Positions 1 through 5,868 of a stretch of 41,332 nucleotides of DNA are shown piece by piece (within the stretch, counting starts at the first letter, position 1; each line of letters opens with the position of its first letter). Where the stretch lies: positions 1 through 41,332 of the forward strand of contig CANRKK010000019.1 in NCBI GenBank assembly GCA_947631195.1. Direction: 5' to 3'. Origin of the DNA: an uncultured Clostridia bacterium. Lineage in GTDB: Bacteria > Bacillota > Clostridia > Christensenellales > Borkfalkiaceae. The position numbers were made by a program, and so were the translations under genes. The notes below the pieces were generated by a model. It ran no database searches and was not told the origin of the DNA. It saw only the letters and a program-made list of their open reading frames with translations.

Positions 1-113
1 GTGGGCGGGACAAAATAAAAAAGAAAAAGCAACGTGACGTTGCATCCGAGTATCTTTATTGCGATTATGCTTGGCTGGGATTGCCGCACGTCAAACTTTA
101 AACAATCCCCTCA

Positions 114-151
114 GTCACCTATCGGTGACAGCTCCCCCTACTACGGGGAGC
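114..151. repeat. Double-hairpin intergenic repeat
   Basis: Two adjacent perfect hairpins: GTCACC/GGTGAC (114-119 with 124-129) and GCTCCCC/GGGGAGC (131-137 with 145-151). The layout resembles the short palindromic intergenic repeats dispersed in many gut Clostridia genomes. That identification is from memory and cannot be tested with one copy. Confidence 0.4.
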
Positions 152-272
152 CATGGGGGCGTCCTATCCAACCTTGCCCGAGCGTAGCGACGGCTTTGTG
201 TGCGATTTAACGCACCAAAACCAGCCCACAAGGAGATTATCCTGCCCCGGAAGTTAAGCCCGCCGACATGCA

Positions 273-311
273 AAAAATAAAACAGCCCGCTTTATGGACT
301 GTTTTATTTTT
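273..311 (-). terminator. Rho-independent terminator of a decayed 5S unit
   Basis: A perfect 13-bp stem pairs 273-285 with 299-311 and ends in AAAAA/TTTTT. On the minus strand it lies just downstream of 5S 3'-end sequence (316-328). It can work in both directions. Confidence 0.6.
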
Positions 312-315
312 GAAA

Positions 316-497
316 TCCGGCAACGACCTTTTCTCGGCGGTTGTAAGGACAACAACCGCCTCGGGCACCGCCTGCGCCTTTCTCTTTGCGCAGGCTCACC
401 TCGCTCGGCACGCACAGCGCACAGTGCTGTGCTATGAAATGCCTCGCTCGCCTCCCAGCCTTAAAAGGCAAGTACTTCCGGCGCGGGCGAGCTTAAC
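316..497 (-). pseudogene. Interrupted 5S rRNA remnant
   Basis: The 3' end of a 5S gene (TCCGGCAACGACC, 316-328) and a 5S internal segment (about 452-497, ending GAGCTTAAC) match the intact 5S at 671-784. They are separated by about 120 bp holding two hairpins (336-360 and 370-395). The 5' half after GAGCTTAAC is missing and replaced by unrelated sequence. It cannot give a normal 5S rRNA. Confidence 0.5.
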
Positions 498-626
498 AAA
501 AAGTGTAAAGCCGCTTCGTGCGGCGTGTCGCCGCGGCCGGGTTTCTTTATTGCGATAGTGCTTGACTTGCCTTTACACAAATCAAACTATCGCGGCTTGC
601 CACAGAAGTTAAGCCCGCGGGAATAT

Positions 627-666
627 AAAAAAAGATATAGCCAACCAAATTGGCTATATCTTTTTT
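627..666 (-). terminator. Terminator of the left 5S rRNA
   Basis: A perfect 17-bp stem (628-644 with 650-666) has an A-run and a T-run at its ends, immediately downstream of the minus-strand 5S at 671-784. Confidence 0.75.
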
Positions 667-670
667 GAAA

Positions 671-782
<112 letters not shown>

Positions 783-784
<2 letters not shown>

Positions 785-813
785 ATGGCTCCGCTTGTTG
801 GACTCGAACCAAC
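783..813 (-). other. attL: tRNA-Asn 3' fragment at the left phage end
   Basis: Positions 786-813 read on the minus strand as the T arm and acceptor 3' strand of a tRNA ending GCCA. They match tRNA-Asn at 40973-41000 except for one T-loop base (TTCGAGT here, TTCAAGT there). The rest of the tRNA is absent; unrelated phage sequence begins at about 814. The 22 bases 783-804 are identical to 40970-40991, which makes them the best candidate for the recombination core. This is the remnant expected on the far side of a tRNA-integrated prophage. Confidence 0.7.
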
Positions 814-824
814 AGACGGGCTAT

Positions 825-859
825 AAAAATAAGGCGTTTTTGGGGGATTTTGCGCCTTA
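825..859 (-). terminator. Terminator at the end of the late operon
   Basis: On the minus strand, TAAGGCG (859-853) pairs with CGCCTTA (836-830) and is followed by TTTTT. It lies downstream of the last phage gene (925-1836) and just before attL, so it closes the long minus-strand transcript. Confidence 0.6.
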
Positions 860-900
860 AAATACGAAAAATGGGCAATTTTTGAGACCTTAAAAATTCT

Positions 901-920
901 CTGCCCCAATTCTGCCCCAA
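901..920. repeat. Left arm-type repeats CTGCCCCAA x2
   Basis: Two direct copies of CTGCCCCAA lie at 901-909 and 912-920. A same-strand pair lies at 40648-40656 and 40660-40668, directly after the integrase stop codon. Paired short repeats inside both ends of a tyrosine-recombinase element are what arm-type integrase binding sites look like. The role is inferred. Confidence 0.45.
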
Positions 921-924
921 ATTT

Positions 925-1836
925 TTAAGCCGTTTCTTTCGTTTCTTTTGGCGGCAAATCTACGCCGCACCATTTGATAAAGCGAACCTGCTCGTCCGCT
1001 TTAATATTCATTTCCTCCACGGCTTTCACGGCGGTCATATTGTAGCCGCCTACCATGCCGATTGTGCCGAAAATCAAAATGATAGCGATTTTTACGAGGC
1101 ACATTATAACGGTCGCCAGCGAGAAGTCGGTGATGAGCTGTAATGCCATAGATACGCCGAGAACCGACGTAATCGCCGTCGTGAACAGGGTGCGAACCGT
1201 GTTGAACCGCTCCATCGATTTTACAGTCATGCGCTGGCTCGGTGATTTGCGTTTACCATATTTATTGTATACGGAAAGGTAATCCTCGTTGAAGCGGAGC
1301 CGCTTCGTGCGCTTGGCGCGTTTGATAATCTTTATTTCAAACTTGCTCAAGGTGTTATATTTCGCTTTGATTTCCTTTATGGTGTACTTCAAATACTTCT
1401 CATTAAAGTCCTTCAATTCAATGCCCGCATCGGCGAGGATGCGCTCGCGGCTACCGTCCAGCTCGTCTTCCTCCCACTTTTTACAGTACTCCTTCGTTTT
1501 GTCGGCAATGCCTTTTGTGATTATCCAATCGTTATTGCGTTCGACGGCGGCGAAAGCATTACCCCACGCCTCCGTCGCCACACCTTTGCGGCGAGCGAAG
1601 GAGCGTAAAAGAAGGTAGATTGAGACGGTCGCGCCATACAGTACCCCGCTTTCAAGTCCGAGCGTTAAGAGGTCTATATCTGCGTTCACGCTGATTTGTG
1701 TCATGTACAGCATACCGATGATTATCACAAGTATGCCGACCACACTAAGCGTTATGCCGTCGAGAACAGAGGAGAAGGTCTTATTCGTCCTATACCGCTT
1801 TTCCATAGGGGGTAAAAGATTGTTGTCGCTATTCAT
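925..1836 (-). CDS. Phage membrane protein, unknown function (303 aa)
   Basis: I do not recognise the family. The protein has two hydrophobic segments near residues 25-48 and 56-78, a charged lysine-rich central region (about 85-215), and two more near 218-268, ending in a short charged tail. That pattern suggests four membrane spans with a large cytoplasmic domain. The ATG follows CGGAGGAATT. It is the last gene of the late operon, 11 bp after the 146-residue membrane protein and before the terminator at 825-859. Its position at the end of a structural operon would suit lysis, superinfection exclusion or another host-membrane function, but nothing in the sequence decides. Confidence 0.7.
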   Translation of the reverse strand: MNSDNNLLPPMEKRYRTNKTFSSVLDGITLSVVGILVIIIGMLYMTQISVNADIDLLTLGLESGVLYGATVSIYLLLRSFARRKGVATEAWGNAFAAVERNNDWIITKGIADKTKEYCKKWEEDELDGSRERILADAGIELKDFNEKYLKYTIKEIKAKYNTLSKFEIKIIKRAKRTKRLRFNEDYLSVYNKYGKRKSPSQRMTVKSMERFNTVRTLFTTAITSVLGVSMALQLITDFSLATVIMCLVKIAIILIFGTIGMVGGYNMTAVKAVEEMNIKADEQVRFIKWCGVDLPPKETKETA

Positions 1837-1847
1837 AATTCCTCCGT

Positions 1848-2288
1848 TTAAGGTTTAGTTTGGAAAGCCCCACTTAATACCGTAGCCTTAACGCTTTGTG
1901 CGTACTTCGCGTATTTTCGATGCAGACCCCAAAAAATACAGGACACGACGGAGCCGAGAGCTGCCGCCAATTCTATCCACAAAAACTTGTCCATGTACTC
2001 GGCAAAAATATTGAACGTGAATAGCGTACCGAGTATGCCGAATCCGATGGCAAAAAGATTGAGCATCGGAAAATGAGCCAAGAATGATTTGAATACCCCG
2101 CAGAGGAACGGTAGCGCATTTATAATCACTATCAATATTCCGAGCGCGGTTTTGTACCCCGCATCGGCTTTGTAGATGAAGGGAAACGTACACGCCGTGA
2201 CTATAATGAATGGAAGGAAGTACACGACGATTGCCAGCGCGAAGAATATCCACTTCTCTTTTTTGAAAGTTCTGTAAGGTTTAGACAA
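1848..2288 (-). CDS. Small phage membrane protein with TTG start (146 aa)
   Basis: About four hydrophobic segments (near residues 13-35, 45-68, 72-95, 102-120) make this an integral membrane protein. No family is recognised. There is no early ATG; the TTG at 2288 is preceded by GGAGGTGA and overlaps the end of the upstream gene by 8 bases, so translation is probably coupled. With its neighbours at 925-1836 and 2281-2913 it forms a three-gene membrane module behind the DGR. A holin-like role is possible but unsupported by any motif. Confidence 0.65.
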   Translation of the reverse strand: MSKPYRTFKKEKWIFFALAIVVYFLPFIIVTACTFPFIYKADAGYKTALGILIVIINALPFLCGVFKSFLAHFPMLNLFAIGFGILGTLFTFNIFAEYMDKFLWIELAAALGSVVSCIFWGLHRKYAKYAQSVKATVLSGAFQTKP

Positions 2289-2913
2289 TTTTCTTCACCT
2301 CCTCTGCGGCGGCATCAAGAGCTTTGTCGCTCTCTTTAAGCGTGGCAATGGTGCTTTCATACTTCGTACCGGGGAGCAATTCGCACAATGCCGCCGCCTG
2401 TGCCTTCTGACTTTTCATAATGGCGAGCTGTGCCTCCTCGATTTGATTGTCGCAAGCCTTCAGGGTCGCAAGGTCGGCGGTAATCTTCTTGTTCTTCTTC
2501 GCGCGATATAAAATATAGATGCCTACGCAAAACAAAAGAATCGCATCAGCTCCGACGCCAACCCACGCATTGACGGTGGTCAACAGCTCCGTGGCTTTAT
2601 ATTTGTACTCATCGGGAAGATTATCGCTGGCATTCAGGAGGAAGTTTTCAACGCTCCCCCAATTCTCTATAATCTTGTTATAATACACTTCGTAATCATC
2701 GCCGTAAATGCCCTGTAAATACGCTTTCACGCGGTCTGCGAGCGTTTCCTCGCCGTCATTGTCCACGGGCGGCTCAGGCTCATTCTCGGCGGCTGTCGCG
2801 CTTATTTCGGCGGCGGATGCGGATACTGTCCGCAAGCACAAAAGGCAGACCGCCAACGTAAAAACTGTCATAAGGATTACCACCAATATAGTGGTAAATT
2901 TTCTGCTGTTCAT
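2281..2913 (-). CDS. Secreted or anchored membrane protein with coiled-coil tail (210 aa)
   Basis: The N-terminus has basic residues followed by a long hydrophobic run (about 7-28) and an SASA-like region, so a signal peptide or signal anchor is likely. An acidic proline-rich linker (about 42-58) precedes a helical region. A second hydrophobic segment (about 118-140, ILLFCVGIYILY) is followed by RAKKNKK and an alanine- and glutamate-rich helical C-terminus. The likely topology is external domain, membrane span and cytoplasmic coiled coil. It lies between the baseplate-like gene and the 146-residue membrane protein. Function unknown. Confidence 0.65.
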   Translation of the reverse strand: MNSRKFTTILVVILMTVFTLAVCLLCLRTVSASAAEISATAAENEPEPPVDNDGEETLADRVKAYLQGIYGDDYEVYYNKIIENWGSVENFLLNASDNLPDEYKYKATELLTTVNAWVGVGADAILLFCVGIYILYRAKKNKKITADLATLKACDNQIEEAQLAIMKSQKAQAAALCELLPGTKYESTIATLKESDKALDAAAEEVKKIV

Positions 2914-2915
2914 TT

Positions 2916-3494
2916 TTATTCCTCCTCAATTTTCAAATCATTTATGTAAGGGATTGCGGAAATGCAATCGTGTGCAAATTTTTTGAGTGCCGCGAGCTGT
3001 CTTTTGGCGGACTCGATTTCCTCGACGAGAACCTTCCGCAACTCGGCGTTTTCTTTGAGTGTTTCCTCAAACTGCTTCTCGGTGTTCTCGACGGTTTCCT
3101 CTACGGTAGACAGCCGTGCCAGCGCATCGCTGAATACAGCCGTGGCAGTAAAACCGCCGCCCTGCATATCGGTAATAACAAGCGGCTCGATATGGTACGC
3201 GCCCTTGTTTATCTCGACGTTGCCCGCAAGCGAGAACTGCATGAGCTGTGTTTTGAGTTCGCCCGCTCCGGCTTCTCTCAACCACTTGCCTTCAACCACG
3301 ATGGTTTTGCCGTGTTCTATGCCCACATACTTTTCCTGCTTGCCGTTAAGCTCCAATATGGCTTTAAATACGCCCATTTTCGATTTAATGCCAGACAAAT
3401 CGAAAGTGATATACAGGTCGTCATTGTCGGCAATATCAAACGTGGGCGTTGAATACACGCCCACGTTATCAATGAATTTTAGATTTATTTTCAT
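2916..3494 (-). CDS. Baseplate/fibre protein with BppU-like N-terminus
   Basis: The start is the ATG at 3494 after AAAGGAG; earlier starts lack a binding site. The first 130 residues look like the beta-rich N-terminal domain of Firmicutes phage baseplate upper proteins, with features similar to the protein at 10058-10945. From about residue 130 there is a heptad-rich coiled coil (VEETVENTEKQFEETLKENA). This suits a trimeric fibre or a protein bridging the tail and a receptor-binding protein. It overlaps the upstream small gene by 26 bases. The family call is from overall pattern only. Confidence 0.5.
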   Translation of the reverse strand: MKINLKFIDNVGVYSTPTFDIADNDDLYITFDLSGIKSKMGVFKAILELNGKQEKYVGIEHGKTIVVEGKWLREAGAGELKTQLMQFSLAGNVEINKGAYHIEPLVITDMQGGGFTATAVFSDALARLSTVEETVENTEKQFEETLKENAELRKVLVEEIESAKRQLAALKKFAHDCISAIPYINDLKIEEE

Positions 3495-3645
3495 CGTCGC
3501 TCCTTTGCACCTCCTCGGCGCACATTTTATTAAATTCTGCTTTGCTGAAACTTTGGTAAGATTGTACAAGCACACCGTCCACAACGCGCTCGGTGAACAG
3601 GCGCACCTCGTCGGGTTCGGTGTCTTCAGTTGATAAACTCTGCAT
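3469..3645 (-). CDS. Small acidic phage protein (58 aa)
   Basis: The ATG at 3645 (MQSLSTEDTEPDEVRLF) follows GAGGGG at a loose distance and overlaps the upstream gene by 20 bases; the 3' end overlaps the next gene by 26. It is a soluble charged protein of unknown function. The tight overlaps suggest it is a real member of the operon between the DGR reverse transcriptase and the baseplate-like gene. Confidence 0.5.
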   Translation of the reverse strand: MQSLSTEDTEPDEVRLFTERVVDGVLVQSYQSFSKAEFNKMCAEEVQRSDDENKSKIH

Positions 3646-3844
3646 CTTCGCTTTGCCCCTCAGGTGGCTCATCGGGTTGCTCGGCATAAGTGAAAGGGCA
3701 GGGATACACGTCTACCGCCTCCTCATACACACCGCCCGTTTCCTGCTGGACAATCATCTTGCCGCAGTCGCTGTAATGCTTGATACGCCCGTGGTCACTT
3801 TCGCCTTTTTCGTTTACATAAGGGTACTGCTCCACTACTGCCAT
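3626..3844 (-). CDS. Small phage protein overlapping the RT 3' end (72 aa)
   Basis: The ATG at 3844 follows GGAGG by about ten bases and lies inside the last 50 bases of the reverse-transcriptase gene in another frame. The protein (MAVVEQYPYVNEKGE...) is acidic, with a proline-rich tail and two cysteines; no family is recognised. Translation is probably coupled to the RT. It may be a tail-associated protein rather than a DGR component. Confidence 0.55.
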   Translation of the reverse strand: MAVVEQYPYVNEKGESDHGRIKHYSDCGKMIVQQETGGVYEEAVDVYPCPFTYAEQPDEPPEGQSEDAEFIN

Positions 3845-5054
3845 TTTGTTGAAACCTCCTTAAAATATGATTTTTTAGATATATCCTGACGGTGCCACGC
3901 GCCTTGTTTGCGTTGCATCCTGAGAATGCCGCCATAGAAGAACGGCAGGACTCCAAAGCCGCCTGAACCGTCATTTTCCCATTTTCAATTTTTCGCTCAA
4001 ATACGCGAATCTTCCGCTTTAAGCGTTTAATCTTCTTTTTGTCCGTCAGCCGAATTACCGCACCATCGGTAGTAAGAATCACCCGCTCCTTCAAATAGCA
4101 AATGCCACGGCTTAACTTCACGATTTGAGTTTTTCGATAATTCAGGGTCAGCCCCAATTTATCGCACAACGACCTCATAACGCAAAAGCAATCGCCCAGC
4201 TTTGCCTTGCTCTCGCTTATGTTGTAGGTGTCGTCCATATATCGCGCGTAGAATTTTTGTTGAAGCCACGACTTTAAGGTTTTATCGAGGTCATCGGGAT
4301 ATTTAACGGCTGATATTTGTGAGACCTGACTGCCCAGCCCCAGCCCTACGTCACCGAAGGCATCAATGAACATGTCATAGACCCACAACAGCCCTCCGTC
4401 CTTATAATACCTCTTGATTATCCCCTTTAAAATATCGTGGTTTATGCTGTCGAAATAACCCTTAAAATCGGTAACAAGCGCAAACCCGTTATTGGAGTTG
4501 CCGTTTGCCCTGTAAAACCGCTTCAGGTGCGTTACAAGCCGCCTGCGGGCGAAATGTACGCCGCGCCCTTTAATGGTCGCGGCGTTATCGTAAATCAGCG
4601 TAGACACGAGCATGGGAGCGAGTGAGAAGTCGCACAAACAGCGTTGAACGACCCTCTCGCTTATGTGAACGCTCCTGATGAAGCGCGTTTTGCCACGGTC
4701 AACGAGATAGAACGAATAGAACCCCTTGCTGTGATATTTCCTCCGATGCAAGTCGGTGTAGGTCTTATAAATATTCGTTATTGGGCTGTTCCTGTATCGC
4801 TGTGTGCTGGCTTTCCATCCAACGCCCTTTAAGCACTTTTTATGACTTTTCCATAAATGCGAAAAAGAGAATACAACGTCGAAATTATCATACAAAGCCG
4901 CCTTCTGCGCCTTCTTCTCTTGGCGGGCGGCTACGCGGCGCAAATACCGCGCTCTGTGTCTTTCCAAGCTGTTCATATCAAATTTTACGGCGCGTACTGC
5001 AAGCCGCCTTATATCCTGCGGTTGCGGAAAACAGCAGTCATTGCCGACGGTCAT
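3795..5054 (-). CDS. DGR reverse transcriptase
   Basis: This RNA-directed DNA polymerase would copy the TR transcript into adenine-mutagenised cDNA that replaces the variable repeats. Numbered from the ATG at 5054, the catalytic motifs are LVTDFKGYFD (about 193-202), GLGLGSQVSQ (about 237-246) and YMDD (272-275), followed by LGLTLNYRKTQ. The SQ-containing motif 4 is typical of DGR enzymes and differs from group II intron enzymes; there is no maturase or endonuclease domain. The length, about 419 residues, is usual. The start is uncertain: a TTG at 5081, ATG at 5054 and ATG at 4976 are in frame and none has a good binding site. Gene order target-Avd-TR-RT is the classical DGR order. Confidence 0.93.
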   Translation of the reverse strand: MTVGNDCCFPQPQDIRRLAVRAVKFDMNSLERHRARYLRRVAARQEKKAQKAALYDNFDVVFSFSHLWKSHKKCLKGVGWKASTQRYRNSPITNIYKTYTDLHRRKYHSKGFYSFYLVDRGKTRFIRSVHISERVVQRCLCDFSLAPMLVSTLIYDNAATIKGRGVHFARRRLVTHLKRFYRANGNSNNGFALVTDFKGYFDSINHDILKGIIKRYYKDGGLLWVYDMFIDAFGDVGLGLGSQVSQISAVKYPDDLDKTLKSWLQQKFYARYMDDTYNISESKAKLGDCFCVMRSLCDKLGLTLNYRKTQIVKLSRGICYLKERVILTTDGAVIRLTDKKKIKRLKRKIRVFERKIENGKMTVQAALESCRSSMAAFSGCNANKARGTVRIYLKNHILRRFQQNGSSGAVPLCKRKRRK

Positions 5055-5205
5055 TAAACGCGAGTCCGCGACTTCGCGCAATGCAAAAAGCGTTTCAACC
5101 GGGCAAACCGCGCCGCTTATTTATCACGGCTCACGCCGTGAAAGACTATACACTCCTTTGAAAAATGTGTCGATTTCACTATAAAGCTACTTTGTCTTAC
5201 TATTA
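5055..5205 (-). other. TR-RT spacer with hairpin and possible mini-leader
   Basis: The segment between the TR and the RT start contains a 7-bp hairpin (TCACGGC 5124-5130 with GCCGTGA 5135-5141). Upstream of it on the minus strand, AAAGGAG is followed by a GTG at 5153 that opens only nine codons before TGA, in the RT frame. In characterised DGRs the RNA used for cDNA priming extends from TR into this spacer, so structure here is expected. A function for the short frame is speculative. Confidence 0.45.
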
Positions 5206-5318
5206 CAAATCAGGGGGACACGCAGTTCGTGTTGTTCGCATTATTGTTATTGTAATTGCCGTTGCTGTTCACATTGCAGAAATTGTTGGTATTGCCGGAG
5301 TAAGGCGAACGGAGCCAC
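5206..5318 (-). repeat. DGR template repeat (TR)
   Basis: This non-coding 113-bp copy matches VR1 (5880-5992) and VR2 (26146-26255). Read in the target frame it is packed with asparagine AAY codons: the core from AAT to the last AAC holds 32 adenines in 23 codons. AAY codons cannot become stop codons when their adenines are mutated, a hallmark of DGR templates. The 3' side shares CTGCGTGTCCCCCTG with both VRs and then diverges (ATTTGT instead of CTTTGC), as expected for IMH* versus IMH. It lies between avd and the RT gene. Confidence 0.95.
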
Positions 5319-5355
5319 GCGGAAATTCAGCGTATAGCCTATTTTATAAAGTGGT

Positions 5356-5817
5356 TTACTCGCCATCGGGAACCTCCTTCTTTTTGGAGGTTCCCGCACG
5401 ACTTTCGTCACTCTCTAAAACCTTTCTTATTAAATTTTTCTCTTTGAAAATAAGCTCGCCCCAATGGAGCCAAGCGTAGTCGGAAATCTTACACTCCTCG
5501 CGGGTTTTCGCGTTGAGCTTGTCATAATAATCCTTTGCAATTCCCACTTCGCAATCGAGTGCGCAGAGTTTTCCGTAAGCAAGCTGTAATTCGCGGCGGC
5601 GAACAGGGAAATCTTCGGGATATTTCAAATAAATATTCTGTGCCGTGGCGACGTGTTTATATATCTCTGCGCTCAAATTTGCGAGGTTGGTAGAAATATA
5701 GAACGTCACTCTTTTGGGGAATTTTGGCGCATTTTCAATGGTATGTACCCGCAACTCCCGCGCCGTATCGAGATATTGAATTACGCTTTCATTGCGCTTG
5801 TCCGAGCGGACTGACAT
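5356..5817 (-). CDS. DGR accessory variability determinant (Avd-like four-helix protein)
   Basis: This 153-residue, highly helical, positively charged protein fits the four-helix-bundle Avd family (related to S23-type proteins), which forms a pentamer, binds the RT and the template RNA, and is required for mutagenic cDNA synthesis. The ATG follows GGAGG by four bases. It sits between VR1 and TR, the usual avd position. The call rests on size, helical character and context; no short signature exists. The last residues, GTSKKKEVPDGE, form a polar tail. Confidence 0.85.
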   Translation of the reverse strand: MSVRSDKRNESVIQYLDTARELRVHTIENAPKFPKRVTFYISTNLANLSAEIYKHVATAQNIYLKYPEDFPVRRRELQLAYGKLCALDCEVGIAKDYYDKLNAKTREECKISDYAWLHWGELIFKEKNLIRKVLESDESRAGTSKKKEVPDGE

Positions 5818-5827
5818 ATTACCTCCT

Positions 5828-5851
5828 TCGCCCCACTATGGCGTGGGGCGA
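5828..5851. promoter_or_regulatory. Hairpin downstream of VR1
   Basis: A perfect 9-bp stem, TCGCCCCAC (5828-5836) with GTGGGGCGA (5843-5851), and a 6-nt loop lie after the VR1 coding end and directly before the avd binding site. Hairpin or cruciform elements at this position are known to promote DGR retrohoming in the Bordetella phage BPP-1 system. The conserved AAATCAATAAATCA links it to VR1. A role in translation of avd is also possible; it lacks a T-run on the minus strand. Confidence 0.7.
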
Positions 5852-5868
5852 GTATTTGATTTATTGAT

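Larger units (their letters stand above)
1..660. other. Left chromosomal flank without a convincing gene
   Basis: I see no gene with a ribosome binding site and a recognisable product here. The stretch is built from hairpins and decayed 5S rRNA pieces. The 14-nt 5S piece GAAGTTAAGCCCGC occurs at 250-263 and 605-618, each time followed by a terminator hairpin (273-311, 627-666) and then the 5S 3'-end sequence TCCGGCAACGACC (316-328, 671-683). The sequence TCTTTATTGCGAT also recurs near 51 and 544. This looks like tandem duplication and decay of a 5S-terminator unit. The 96-codon frame at 268-558 runs through these repeats and is not believable. Confidence 0.6.

Noticed and set aside
3795-5054. 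Group II intron or retron reverse transcriptase
   Set aside because: There is no maturase or HNH domain, intron ends or msr/msd-type structure; TR/VR and Avd context identify a DGR.
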